A DNA stretch of 64,000 bases from an uncultured Rhodospirillales bacterium. Lineage in GTDB: Bacteria; Pseudomonadota; Alphaproteobacteria; ATCC43930; CGMCC-115725. Shown piece after piece: positions 8,116 to 16,831 of the stretch. The translations under genes and the position numbers were made by a program. The stretch covers positions 868,001 through 932,000 of the forward strand of contig CAIKMD010000002.1 of NCBI GenBank assembly GCA_903828515.1. The letters are read 5' to 3'. How positions within the stretch are numbered: position 1 is the stretch's first letter; the number at the start of each line of letters is the position of its first letter. The notes beneath the pieces were generated by a model. It saw only the letters and a list, made by a program, of their open reading frames with translations. It did not search any database and was not told where the DNA came from.

Positions 8116-9747
8116 TTACGGACGCTTGTTGGGAAGTCCGGGCCCCATCGCGGAATCGTCGAGTTTGGCCCGCCGCATCAGCGGCAGGGCCAGGAGCGAC
8201 AGCGCGAAGAGAATGGCGATCACGATCCATGCCTCGTTGAAGGATTGGGTAAGCGCGGCGCGCTGAACCATCGGCGCGACGATCGCCTTGGTCATCGCAT
8301 CGATTTCGCCCATCGGCACGTTGTGGAAGTCGGTCAGTGGCAACCCGACGATGCCGGCGGCGAGGGGATCGCCCGCCTGAAGACGCTCGACGAGGCGCGC
8401 GACATGGTCGGGCGTGCGTTGTTCGAGGATCGTATCGATCAGCGCGATACCGATGGCGCCGCCCAGATTGCGCATGAGATTGAAAAGGCCGCTGGCATCG
8501 GCGATCTCCGCCTTGGGCCAATGGTCGAGCGCCAGCCGCGTCGCCGGCAGCAGACACAACATGACGGCGAGGCCGCGCAGGATTTGGGGCCAGAATAGGC
8601 CGGCGAAATCGGTCGCGATGGTCGAAAATCCGTTGGCGAGCAGACCGAGGCCGAACAGCGAAAAGCCGAGCGCCGTCAGCATGCGGGGATCGAAGCGGGT
8701 TTCCAGCTTGGCGACGAGCGGGGCGGCGAGCAACTGGGCCGCGCCCGACACCATCATGATCTCGCCGATCTCGAACGGCGAATGGCCACGCACGACGCCG
8801 AGAAAGATCGATAGAATATAGACCGATCCATAAATGCCGAAGCCGAACACGAAACTGAGCGCGCAGCCGAGCGAGAAGGACAGATCGCGGAACCGGCGCA
8901 GATCGACGAAAGGCCGTGTCGTGCGCAGACACTGACGGATGCCGAAACCGGCCGAGAGGGCGCAGACGGCAATCAGAAAGACGACATAACTGCCCTGCCA
9001 GTGGCGCGACGGCGCCTCTTTCAGGATCAGTTCGACGCTTCCCAAAAAAACCGAGGCGAGCAGGATGGCCGTGTAATCGATGAGCCGCAATTCGCGCCAG
9101 TTCGGTTTCCCGCCGCCGACGAACCACAGCACCAGCACCGCCACGACCGCGCCCGGAACGACGTTGATCAAAAAAATCCAGTGCCAGGAATAGGTCTCGG
9201 TGAGATAGCCGCCGATAGCGGGACCGATGGTGGGGGCAATGACCGCGAAAGTTCCCGCGATCATCGTGGCGGTGATGCGGTCCTTATCCGGGATCAGCGT
9301 GAACGCCGAGGTGAACACCGCCGGGATCAACATCCCGCCGCAAAATCCCTGGATTACGCGCAGGACGATCAGCGGCGCGAGCGCCGTGCATAACGCACAG
9401 CCGATGCTGGCGAGGGTAAATCCGATCGTCGCGGCGACGAACAGCCAGCGCAACGACAGCACACGCGTCAGCCAGCCGCTGAGTGGAATGGCAATCACCT
9501 CGGCGATCAGATAGGCGGTCTGGATCCAGCTCAAATCGTCCGCCGCGATGTGCAGCGAGGCCTGCATGTTCGTCAGCGAACTGGCGACGATCTGAATGTC
9601 GAGGATCGCCATGAACATGCCGAAGCACATGGCGCAAAACCCGATCCACATCTTGATCGTGCTCGTTATCGGACGATCGAGAAAAGCGGGATGAAGGGCC
9701 AAGTCGAGGAGTTTACCGGCGAAGCCGCGCCGATGATATGACTTCAA
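8116..9747 (-). CDS. DHA2-family MFS exporter, EmrB/QacA type
   Basis: 543 residues with about 14 hydrophobic helices, the number expected of DHA2 drug:proton antiporters. Typical segments are FMAILDIQIVASSL in helix 1, WIQTAYLIAEVIAIPLSGWL, RVIQGFCGGMLIPAVF (motif C-like region after ALCTALAPLIVL) and IAPTIGPAIGGYL with WHWIFLINV (the antiporter motif). It should export lipophilic compounds from the cytoplasm. The frame opens at a TTG at 9747; an ATG at 9651 just before helix 1 is an alternative. No EmrA-like adaptor or regulator adjoins it. It ends 2 bases from the stop of the convergent glutamate-synthase-like gene. Confidence 0.85.
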   Translation of the reverse strand: MKSYHRRGFAGKLLDLALHPAFLDRPITSTIKMWIGFCAMCFGMFMAILDIQIVASSLTNMQASLHIAADDLSWIQTAYLIAEVIAIPLSGWLTRVLSLRWLFVAATIGFTLASIGCALCTALAPLIVLRVIQGFCGGMLIPAVFTSAFTLIPDKDRITATMIAGTFAVIAPTIGPAIGGYLTETYSWHWIFLINVVPGAVVAVLVLWFVGGGKPNWRELRLIDYTAILLASVFLGSVELILKEAPSRHWQGSYVVFLIAVCALSAGFGIRQCLRTTRPFVDLRRFRDLSFSLGCALSFVFGFGIYGSVYILSIFLGVVRGHSPFEIGEIMMVSGAAQLLAAPLVAKLETRFDPRMLTALGFSLFGLGLLANGFSTIATDFAGLFWPQILRGLAVMLCLLPATRLALDHWPKAEIADASGLFNLMRNLGGAIGIALIDTILEQRTPDHVARLVERLQAGDPLAAGIVGLPLTDFHNVPMGEIDAMTKAIVAPMVQRAALTQSFNEAWIVIAILFALSLLALPLMRRAKLDDSAMGPGLPNKRP

Positions 9748-9800
9748 TGAGATTCGTGTTGCGGCATATACCCACCCTTAAAAGTCCCTTTCTGCACAAC

Positions 9801-9836
9801 TGTCCCTTTCCACGCTTGCGGGGAGAGGGAAGGGTG
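9801..9836. repeat. Short dispersed inverted repeat remnant
   Basis: The stretch between the DHA2 exporter and the nickel permease contains TCCCT..TTCC and GGGGAGAGGGA arms around CGCTTGC. This resembles the abundant small inverted repeats of alphaproteobacterial intergenic regions. A similar CTTCTCCCCGCTCG core occurs in the hfq leader near 37658. The match is by eye and the boundaries are approximate. Confidence 0.3.
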
Positions 9837-9874
9837 AGGTGTGACGGACGCTTCCGCCGTGCTAAAGACGGGGC

Positions 9875-10933
9875 ATGGGGCGGTTTCTTCATAGCGTTCT
9901 CGACGATCGACCGGGCGACGAACGCGCCGGGGTCTTCGGGCTGGGCCTGATCCTGCTGGCGGCCAATCTCGGCGCCTGGGCCTGGGCGCTGGTGGCTTTC
10001 CACGATTACCCGGTGCTGCTCGGCACCGCCGCCCTGGCCTATACGTTTGGCCTGCGCCATGCGGTCGACGCCGATCATATCGCCGCCATCGACAACGCGA
10101 CGCGGAAATTGATGGGGGCGGGAAAGCGGCCTGTCGCCCTCGGTTTTTTCTTCGCGCTGGGCCATTCGACCGTGGTGATCGTGGCCGCGATCGCGGTCGC
10201 CGCGTCGGCCGGCTTGCTGCGCAGCCGCTTCGCCTCGTTCCAGGAAGTCGGCGGTCTGATCGGAATTTCGGTTTCCGCGTTGTTCCTGCTGCTCGTCGCG
10301 GTGGTGAACATCTTCATTCTCGCGGCGGTGTGGAAAAGCTTTCGCCGGGTACGCGACGGCGGCGCCCTCGTCGACGGCGAACTCGACGGATTACTGGCGC
10401 AGCGCGGGTTCTGGTCGCGCATCTTCCGGCCGCTGTTCCGCCTCGTCACCAAGAGCCGGCACATGTATCTGCTCGGCTTCCTGTTCGGGCTCGGCTTCGA
10501 CACGGCAACCGAGATCGGGCTGCTCGGCATCGCCGCCGCCGAGGGCTCGCGCGGCCTGTCGCTGTGGTCGACGCTGGTCTTTCCGGCATTGTTTACCGCC
10601 GGCATGACGCTGCTCGATACGACCGACAGCGTGTTGATGGTCGGCGCTTATGGCTGGGCCTTCGCCAAGCCGGTGCGCAAACTCTATTACAACCTGACCA
10701 TCACCTTCGTCTCCGTGGTGGTGGCGCTGCTGGTCGGCGGGATCGAGGCGCTCAGCCTGATCGCCGATAAACTCGGTCTCGACGGACCGTTCTGGGGTCT
10801 CGTCGCCGGGCTCAACGATAATTTCGGCAGCCTCGGCTATCTCATCGTCGGCATTTTCCTGGTGAGCTGGCTCGCCTCGGTCGCGATCTATCGCTTCAAG
10901 GGCTACGACGCACTCGAAGTCGCCGGAGACTGA
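9875..10933 (+). CDS. NiCoT-family nickel/cobalt permease
   Basis: 352 residues with about eight hydrophobic helices. The signature HX4DH motif is present in helix 2 as RHAVDADHIAAIDNATR. Further family motifs are FFFALGHSTVV, LFGLGFDTATEIGLL and TLLDTTDSVLM. These secondary permeases move Ni2+ or Co2+ across the inner membrane with high affinity and low capacity. Selectivity between the two metals cannot be read here. The adjacent convergent NikR, ending 4 bases away, argues for nickel. The start is the ATG at 9875; the first 22 residues are polar and cytoplasmic. Confidence 0.92.
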   Translation: MGRFLHSVLDDRPGDERAGVFGLGLILLAANLGAWAWALVAFHDYPVLLGTAALAYTFGLRHAVDADHIAAIDNATRKLMGAGKRPVALGFFFALGHSTVVIVAAIAVAASAGLLRSRFASFQEVGGLIGISVSALFLLLVAVVNIFILAAVWKSFRRVRDGGALVDGELDGLLAQRGFWSRIFRPLFRLVTKSRHMYLLGFLFGLGFDTATEIGLLGIAAAEGSRGLSLWSTLVFPALFTAGMTLLDTTDSVLMVGAYGWAFAKPVRKLYYNLTITFVSVVVALLVGGIEALSLIADKLGLDGPFWGLVAGLNDNFGSLGYLIVGIFLVSWLASVAIYRFKGYDALEVAGD

Positions 10934-10937
10934 TCGC

Positions 10938-11414
10938 TCATCCCGCCTTGCGGACGTGAACATGCGAATGGCGGTGGCTCGGCTCGTCGCCATGCGCGTG
11001 TTTCTGCTGATCGATCTCGACCGGCACCATCACGACGCGCCCGTGGCGCACGCCGCGTTCGGCGATGACGTGACTGGCGAGATGCTGAACCTCCTCGGTC
11101 TTGCCGCGTAGCACCGTCACCTCCATGCAACTGTCGTGGTCGAGATGGACGTGCATCGCCGCAAGCGACAGATCGTGATGCTCGTGGAACGAGCGGGTCA
11201 GGCGTTTCGACAATTCGCGTGACTCGTGGTCATAGACATAGACGAGCGCGGCGACGCAGTCCTCGCTCTTGCTGTTGCTTTCGTTCATCTGACGGATGCC
11301 GGCGCGCGCAAGGTCGCGGATGATTTCCGAGCGGTTCTGATAGCCGCGCGTTTTCATCATGCGGTCGATTTCCTTCATCAACTCGTTGTCGAGGGCGATG
11401 GTCACGCGCTGCAT
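10938..11414 (-). CDS. nikR: Nickel-responsive transcriptional regulator NikR
   Basis: 158 residues. The N-terminal ribbon-helix-helix (QRVTIALDNELMKEIDRMM, then NRSEIIRDLAR) binds DNA and the C-terminal ACT domain binds nickel. The four nickel ligands align with those of E. coli NikR shifted by one: His77, His88, His90 and Cys96 in HEHHDLS and HVHLDHDSC. The C-terminus carries an extra H-rich tail (KHAHGDEPSHRHSHVHV) not found in E. coli NikR, which could buffer nickel. NikR represses nickel uptake when nickel is sufficient. It is divergent from the TonB receptor, with a candidate operator between them. Confidence 0.93.
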   Translation of the reverse strand: MQRVTIALDNELMKEIDRMMKTRGYQNRSEIIRDLARAGIRQMNESNSKSEDCVAALVYVYDHESRELSKRLTRSFHEHHDLSLAAMHVHLDHDSCMEVTVLRGKTEEVQHLASHVIAERGVRHGRVVMVPVEIDQQKHAHGDEPSHRHSHVHVRKAG

Positions 11415-11431
11415 CGGAACGTCTCCTGGTG

Positions 11432-11459
11432 TTATGCTCTTTTGAGTTAGACTTCATAC
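11432..11459. promoter_or_regulatory. Candidate NikR operator
   Basis: TTATGC at 11432-11437 and TCATAC at 11454-11459 are separated by exactly 16 bases. The E. coli NikR site is GTATGA-N16-TCATAC, so one half is exact and the other matches 4 of 6. The position, between divergent nikR and the TonB-dependent receptor, suits control of both. One degenerate half makes this a candidate only. Confidence 0.55.
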
Positions 11460-11486
11460 CACATCGCCCCCTAGTTTTTCACCGTG

Positions 11487-13604
11487 ATGAAAGCGGGGAG
11501 ATTTCGGGGGATCGTCTTGATCGCGCTGGCGGCCGGTTTCGGTGCGCCGCGCGGCGCCGACGCGCAGGTTCTCGAAATGCCGGGGCTGACGGTGAACGCA
11601 TCCACGTCCCCGCTCGGCTCGGCCGATGCCGCAAGCCAGGGCAGCGTCTCGTCCCGCCAGCTGCAGGAATTTCCGACCTATCGCCCCGGCGAATATCTCG
11701 AAACCGTGCCCGGCCTGATCCTCACTCAGCACAGCGGCGAGGGGAAGGCGAACCAGTATTTCCTGCGTGGGTTCAATCTCGACCACGGCACCGATATCGC
11801 CATCACCCTCGACGGCATGCCGGTCAACATGCGCACACACGCGCACGGCCAGGGTTATGCCGATCTCAATTTCATGATCCCGGAGCTGATCAGCGGGATC
11901 GATTACAGCAAGGGTCCCTATTACGCCGACAAAGGCGATTTCGACACGGCGGGGTCGGTCACCATCGATTACATCGACACCGTGCCGCACGACCTCGCCT
12001 CGGTCAGTGCCGGCACGCTCGGGGATTATCGCGGCTTCACCGCGATGTCGCGGCCCTTGGCCAACGGCCATCTACTGATGGCGACCGAATACGACCGCAA
12101 CGACGGGCCGTGGCAGCTCCCCGACAATTTCAACAAAGGCAATCTGCTCCTGCGCTACAGCGAGGGCACCCACGTCACCGGCTTCTCGCTGACCGCGATG
12201 TTCATGGACGATGCCTGGCACGCGAGCAACCAGATCCCGCTGCGCGCGGTCAAATCGGGCCTGATCAATCTTTACGGCCCGCTCGATCCGACCGATGGCG
12301 GCAGCGCCGAGCGCTACAGTCTTTCCGGCAAATACGCCGACACGACCGACGCGCGACAGATCAAACTGAACGCTTACGCGATCAGCAATGCGCTTCAGCT
12401 CATCAACAATTTCGACGGCAACGTCACCTTTCCGCAAGGCGTCGGCGATCAGTTCCTCCAGCAGGAACGCCGTCAATTGTTCGGCGGCAGCGCGAGCTAT
12501 ACGAAATTCGGCAGCCTGTTCGATCGCTCGTCCGACAACACGATCGGCGTCGAGACGCGGACCGATTTCAACCACATGGCGTTGAGCCAGACCACCAACG
12601 GCACGCAACGCTTCACCGTGCGCGACGACCGCATCATGGAAACCAGCGCCGGGTTTTACGGTGAGAACCGCACCCGATGGTTCGACATGCTCCGTACCGT
12701 CGCGGGCGTGCGCCAGGACATCTTCTACGGCACCGACGATAGCGGCCCGACACCGGGCAATTCCGCGTCGACCGCGAAGGGTCTGTTCAGCCCCAAGATC
12801 AACACGATCCTTGGCCCGTGGCGCCAGACCGAGATTTATCTGAGCTACGGGCAGGGTTATCACAGCAACGATCTGCGCGGAGCGGTGACCAGTGTCGATG
12901 CGTTGCAGACCGAGATGAATGCCCAGGCGGGCGGCCCCGGCGTGGTCGGCGCCAGCCGGACGCCGCTGCTGACCCGCGTCGAGGGCTATGAACTCGGCAT
13001 CCGCTCAGAGATCATCGAGAACGTCTCGGTGAGTGCCGCCTTTTTCGTTCTCAACATCGCCAGCGAAGCGACCTTCGACGGCGATTCCGCCGGCACTTCG
13101 GTCGGCCGCCCGCGCAGCCGCACCGGCATCGAATTGAGCGCAAGTTACACGCCGCTGCCATGGCTGAGCTTCACCGGCGATTTCGCCTTCACCCGCGCGC
13201 GTTTCACCAATGCCGATGACGGCTCGGCCGACATCCAGCCGGGCCACCCCGGCAGCTACATCCCTGAAGCGGCGAAGATCATCGCCTCGGCGGAAATGGC
13301 GATCCGCGATCTCGGGCCCTGGGACGGCGGGCTGCGGTTCCGCTATTTCGGTCCGCGGCCTCTCCTGGAAGACGCCAGCGTCCGCTCGGGCTCGACCGCC
13401 TTATGGGACGCACGGGTCGGATACAGCTTCAACGAGGTCTGGCACGCGCAGCTCGATATCTTCAACCTCTTCAATTCGCACGCGCACCAGATCGATTACT
13501 GGTACCAGTCGCAACTGAACGGCGAAACATCGTCGGTCTACGACCTGCACTTCAAGCCGGTCGAGCCGCTCTCGGCGCGCCTGACGCTCGCTGCGTCGTT
13601 TTAG
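11487..13604 (+). CDS. TonB-dependent outer-membrane receptor, probably for a metal or metal chelate
   Basis: 705 residues with a signal peptide ending GADA. A plug domain (about residues 50-170) contains YLETVPGLILTQHSGEG, NQYFLRGFNLDHGTD and ITLDGMPVNM followed by a His-rich RTHAHGQGY. A 22-strand barrel follows and ends in a terminal Phe (LTLAASF). Another His pair occurs near the C-terminus (NSHAHQIDYWYQ). Receptors of this class import large or scarce ligands using TonB energy. The NikR-like dyad upstream suggests nickel; the copper operon starting 73 bases downstream on the same strand suggests copper instead. A GTG 3 bases earlier is an alternative start; neither start has a good ribosome site. 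Confidence 0.85.
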   Translation: MKAGRFRGIVLIALAAGFGAPRGADAQVLEMPGLTVNASTSPLGSADAASQGSVSSRQLQEFPTYRPGEYLETVPGLILTQHSGEGKANQYFLRGFNLDHGTDIAITLDGMPVNMRTHAHGQGYADLNFMIPELISGIDYSKGPYYADKGDFDTAGSVTIDYIDTVPHDLASVSAGTLGDYRGFTAMSRPLANGHLLMATEYDRNDGPWQLPDNFNKGNLLLRYSEGTHVTGFSLTAMFMDDAWHASNQIPLRAVKSGLINLYGPLDPTDGGSAERYSLSGKYADTTDARQIKLNAYAISNALQLINNFDGNVTFPQGVGDQFLQQERRQLFGGSASYTKFGSLFDRSSDNTIGVETRTDFNHMALSQTTNGTQRFTVRDDRIMETSAGFYGENRTRWFDMLRTVAGVRQDIFYGTDDSGPTPGNSASTAKGLFSPKINTILGPWRQTEIYLSYGQGYHSNDLRGAVTSVDALQTEMNAQAGGPGVVGASRTPLLTRVEGYELGIRSEIIENVSVSAAFFVLNIASEATFDGDSAGTSVGRPRSRTGIELSASYTPLPWLSFTGDFAFTRARFTNADDGSADIQPGHPGSYIPEAAKIIASAEMAIRDLGPWDGGLRFRYFGPRPLLEDASVRSGSTALWDARVGYSFNEVWHAQLDIFNLFNSHAHQIDYWYQSQLNGETSSVYDLHFKPVEPLSARLTLAASF

Positions 13605-13677
13605 CGCGACCCGCTGCGGCGGCTTGCGGGCGCTCGCGTGCGCGCGTATCGTGAGCGCGGCATTAGGAACCTTGCTC

Positions 13678-14076
13678 ATGGCGCTCTTCAGGCGTCGATC
13701 ATCGCGAAAGACGTCGCCGCCCGGCGCGTGGCTTGCCTTCCTCGCGGTCGGCATCCAGTTCCTGTTGCCGTTTCTCGTCGCTTATGAAATCGCGCTCGCG
13801 GGTTCACCGGCCTATGCCGACAGCATCGCGGTGATTTGCTCGGCATCGGGTGCGCCAACCGCCGACGGCACAAACCCGGTCCATCACGGCATGTCGGAAG
13901 GCTGTCCGATCTGTGCCGCGATGGCGGTGGGCCAGGCCTTTACCACGCCCGGTCCCATTGCTCTGCCGCTGCCACTCATGGTCGCAACCGATGGCATGAC
14001 CATCGCGATCGAATTGCGCGCGCCGTCGATCGGCGCGACACCGTATCAATCGCGCGCGCCGCCCGCGCGGGCCTAG
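13678..14076 (+). CDS. DUF2946 protein
   Basis: 132 residues. A basic N-terminus and one helix (AWLAFLAVGIQFLLPFLVAYEIAL) precede a secreted or periplasmic domain containing HHGMSEGCPICAAM, the CxxC segment typical of DUF2946. The His/Met/Cys-rich motif looks metal binding. DUF2946 genes are commonly found beside TonB receptors and copper-handling genes, and here the gene sits between both. ATG at 13678 follows AGGAAC; a start at 13624 is in frame but unsupported. Function unproven. Confidence 0.7.
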   Translation: MALFRRRSSRKTSPPGAWLAFLAVGIQFLLPFLVAYEIALAGSPAYADSIAVICSASGAPTADGTNPVHHGMSEGCPICAAMAVGQAFTTPGPIALPLPLMVATDGMTIAIELRAPSIGATPYQSRAPPARA

Positions 14077-14153
14077 ACCGGCTTCAAACGGCGCTTCACG
14101 ACAGGATCGTGGCGTTCGTTTCTTTCCATCGTTGATTGGGCTTTCGGCAAGAG

Positions 14154-14173
14154 CATCCGTTTTTCAACGGATG
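14154..14173 (+). promoter_or_regulatory. Hairpin ahead of the copper operon
   Basis: CATCCGTT at 14154-14161 pairs exactly with AACGGATG at 14166-14173 around TTTC. It ends 20 bases before the CopC-CopD start. It could be an operator for a copper regulator or an mRNA leader structure; it matches no copper-box consensus I know. Confidence 0.35.
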
Positions 14174-14192
14174 TCTCGAGAGTGGCGCATTG

Positions 14193-15836
14193 ATGGCGAT
14201 ACGGAACTTCCTGTTTCTCGGCACGATCCTCGTCGCGGCGATGTTGGGCTCGTCGCGCGCGGACGCCCATGCCGTGCTGCTCGAGAAATCGGTCGGCGAC
14301 GGTGCAAGGCTTGCGGTGGCGCCCGCCGAAATCCGCTTGCGCTTCAACGAGAGCGTGACGCCGGTCTTGGTGCGCGTCCTCGACGCACAGGGGCATCCCA
14401 TGACGACCAGCGATGCCGTATCCGAGGTGGACTCGACCGTGATCCTGGCCATGCCAAAGGCGCTCCCGGCCGGCAATTACGTTTTCACCTATCGCGTGAT
14501 CTCGGCGGATTCGCATCCCGTCGGCGGCAGCTTCGTTTTTGGCCTCGGCGACGCGGCACCCGAGCCCGGTCTGGATGGGCTTACCGCAGGCTCGTCCCAT
14601 GAGATGCTATGGACGAGGATCGCCTCGGCATTGCAGGCGATATTCTATGGCGGATTGCTGTTCGCGGTCGGGGGCGCCTTGTTTCAAGTCATCATCGCGC
14701 GCGACGACAAGGTTCCGCGCGCGGAGCGAAATTTCATGCTGGGCGCGGCAGCGGTCGCGAGCGTCGCCATTCTCGCGGCGATCGGCGTCGAAGGCGCGCT
14801 GTCGGCTGATGTGCCGCTCACGGACATCGTCGATCCGGACATCTGGCGGATCGGGTTGCAAACCAGCCTCAGCGCCAATGCTTTCGTGACAATCGCCGGG
14901 CTCGCGATTCTGTCGGTCGGTGCCATTGGTTGGGCGCAAAAATTCGATAGGGCGGTTCTGCTGGGCGGCGGGTTGCTGGCGATTGTCGGCATCACAATCA
15001 CCGGACACGCCGCGTCGGCCTCGCCGGCATGGTTATCAGCGCCGGTGCTCGGTCTCCACGCGCTCTGCGCGGCATATTGGGTCGGCGCGCTGGTACCGCT
15101 GCATCGACGGATATGGAAAGAAAGCGTTTCAGTCGCCGCCGCGCAGGTTCGGCTCTTTTCCAGCATCGCGTTGATCGTCGTCGCGGTCCTGGTGGTCTGC
15201 GGTCTGGTGCTCGCGGCCGTGCAGGTCAGGGAATTCTCGGCACTCGTCACGACGGATTACGGACAGCGCCTGCTGGTCAAGCTTTTGCTGGTTGCCGTTT
15301 TGCTTGGCTGCGCCGCGTTCAACAAGTTTCGGTTCACGCCGCGATTAGCGTTGGGCGACACGCGTGTCGCGATGTCGCTGCGGCGCATGATCGAGGTCGA
15401 ACTGGCGCTCGTGGTGGCGATCATCGTGGCAACCGCGCTGCTGGGCGAGACCACGCCGCCGCGCGCGCTGCAGGAACAAGCCGCCGAACATCTCGATATG
15501 GATATGTCGGTGCCGGGATTTTCGGTCGCGACCTTTGCGGGCAACCGTATCGCCGTCGTCGACGTGTCGCCGGCGCGCGCGGGCAATAACACGCTCGGCG
15601 TGTCGCTGCTCGATGCCGACGGCAGCTTGATCACGCCGGTACAGGTCACCGTGTTTTTGTCCAATCCGGCACTCGGGATCGAGCCGAGCGAACATCGTGC
15701 CGTCGCGGTATCGCGCGGCCGTTACAGCGTGGCCGATGCCGGCTTTCCGACGTCGGGGAGGTGGCGCGTCGAGATCGAGGTGCTGGTCACCGATTTCGAG
15801 GCAGCAAATTTTTCGACCGAGGTACCGATACCATGA
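14193..15836 (+). CDS. CopC-CopD fusion, copper uptake protein
   Basis: 547 residues. A signal peptide ending ADA is followed directly by His26, so the mature protein would begin with histidine as in copper-binding CopC. The CopC domain runs to about residue 115 and includes the DSHPVGGSFVFGL motif. About eight helices from residue 140 to 430 form the CopD domain. A C-terminal soluble domain of about 120 residues, with SGRWRVEIEV, resembles the YtkA/FixH-like domain of Bacillus YcnJ. YcnJ-type fusions take up copper. It overlaps the following PCuAC gene by 4 bases (ATGA). The start at 14193 was chosen for the signal peptide. Confidence 0.85.
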   Translation: MAIRNFLFLGTILVAAMLGSSRADAHAVLLEKSVGDGARLAVAPAEIRLRFNESVTPVLVRVLDAQGHPMTTSDAVSEVDSTVILAMPKALPAGNYVFTYRVISADSHPVGGSFVFGLGDAAPEPGLDGLTAGSSHEMLWTRIASALQAIFYGGLLFAVGGALFQVIIARDDKVPRAERNFMLGAAAVASVAILAAIGVEGALSADVPLTDIVDPDIWRIGLQTSLSANAFVTIAGLAILSVGAIGWAQKFDRAVLLGGGLLAIVGITITGHAASASPAWLSAPVLGLHALCAAYWVGALVPLHRRIWKESVSVAAAQVRLFSSIALIVVAVLVVCGLVLAAVQVREFSALVTTDYGQRLLVKLLLVAVLLGCAAFNKFRFTPRLALGDTRVAMSLRRMIEVELALVVAIIVATALLGETTPPRALQEQAAEHLDMDMSVPGFSVATFAGNRIAVVDVSPARAGNNTLGVSLLDADGSLITPVQVTVFLSNPALGIEPSEHRAVAVSRGRYSVADAGFPTSGRWRVEIEVLVTDFEAANFSTEVPIP

Positions 15837-16294
15837 TCGCAAGACTTTCGTTGATCGCGATGTTGTTGATTCCGATGGCCGCGTGGGCGCAATCCGCACC
15901 ACCGACTATCGAGATCGCGGATGCCTGGGCGCGCGCCTCGGTCGGCTCGACGGGCGCGGTTTACCTCACCATCCGGAATCATGGGACCACGGATGATCGG
16001 CTCGAAACGGTAACGACGCCGGTCGCCGATCAGGTTCAGCCGCATATCGACGTCGATGACGGCAAAGTGACGCGCATGATGCCGCTCAACGCAATCGACG
16101 CCAAGGCGAACAGCGAAGAAGTGCTCAAGCCGGGCGGCATCCATCTGATGTTCACGGGTCTTCATGGGCCACTCAAATCCGGCACCACAATCCCCGTCAC
16201 ATTGATCTTCGCCCATGCCGGAAAGATCGATCTCATCGTCGCCGTCGAAAAGGCCGGCGCGATGGGACCCACGCAACAAGGGAGTTCGCCATGA
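15833..16294 (+). CDS. PCuAC-type periplasmic copper chaperone (first copy)
   Basis: 153 residues, signal peptide ending AWAQS. The copper site typical of PCuAC/DUF461 is present: His71 in QPHIDVDD, Met82/Met83, then His104 and Met106 in GGIHLMFTGL. These proteins carry Cu(I) in the periplasm and deliver it to cytochrome oxidase. Coupled by ATGA overlaps to the CopC-CopD gene before and the YcnI gene after. Confidence 0.88.
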   Translation: MIARLSLIAMLLIPMAAWAQSAPPTIEIADAWARASVGSTGAVYLTIRNHGTTDDRLETVTTPVADQVQPHIDVDDGKVTRMMPLNAIDAKANSEEVLKPGGIHLMFTGLHGPLKSGTTIPVTLIFAHAGKIDLIVAVEKAGAMGPTQQGSSP

Positions 16295-16809
16295 TTCGTA
16301 TCGGCCGTTGGGCCGTCGTTCTGTTTGCCGGTCTCGGGAGCGTGCCGGCCTTCGCCCATGTCACGGCAAACCCCGATCAGGGTGCCGCCGACGCGTTTCT
16401 CATGACCAGCTTCACCGTGCCGCATGGCTGCGGCGGGTCCTCGACCGTGGCGGTGCGGATCAAGATTCCCGACGGCGTATCCTCGGTGAAGCCGCAGATG
16501 AAACCGGGATGGAAGGTCGATATCAAGATGAGGAAGCTCGCGCAGCCGATAAAGGGCGAGAACGGCGCGATGCTCACCGAAACCGTCGACGAGGTGGATT
16601 GGACCGGCGGGCCGCTGCCCGACAGTATGTACGATTCCTTCGGATTCGTCATGAAGATGCCCGCGGGGGCGGGACGGACGATCTATTTTCCGACCGTGCA
16701 GGAATGCGAAAAAGGCGCCAATCACTGGATCAACATTCCGGCCGCCGGCCAGCCATGGCACGATGTGCGAGACCCCGCGCCGTTCGTGAAGCTCACGGCG
16801 CCGCATTGA
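16291..16809 (+). CDS. YcnI-like (DUF1775) copper-binding protein
   Basis: 172 residues. Signal peptide cleavage after PAFA would leave His23 as the first residue (HVTANP), the monohistidine-brace arrangement reported for YcnI. VPHGCGGSST and several tryptophans, including PGWKV and VDWTGGPLPD, follow. The Bacillus homologue has a C-terminal membrane helix, which is absent here, so this form is free in the periplasm. Its operon position between two PCuAC chaperones and behind CopC-CopD supports a role in copper hand-over. Confidence 0.87.
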   Translation: MIRIGRWAVVLFAGLGSVPAFAHVTANPDQGAADAFLMTSFTVPHGCGGSSTVAVRIKIPDGVSSVKPQMKPGWKVDIKMRKLAQPIKGENGAMLTETVDEVDWTGGPLPDSMYDSFGFVMKMPAGAGRTIYFPTVQECEKGANHWINIPAAGQPWHDVRDPAPFVKLTAPH

Positions 16810-16831
16810 TCGAGAGGGAAGGAGAAGACAC

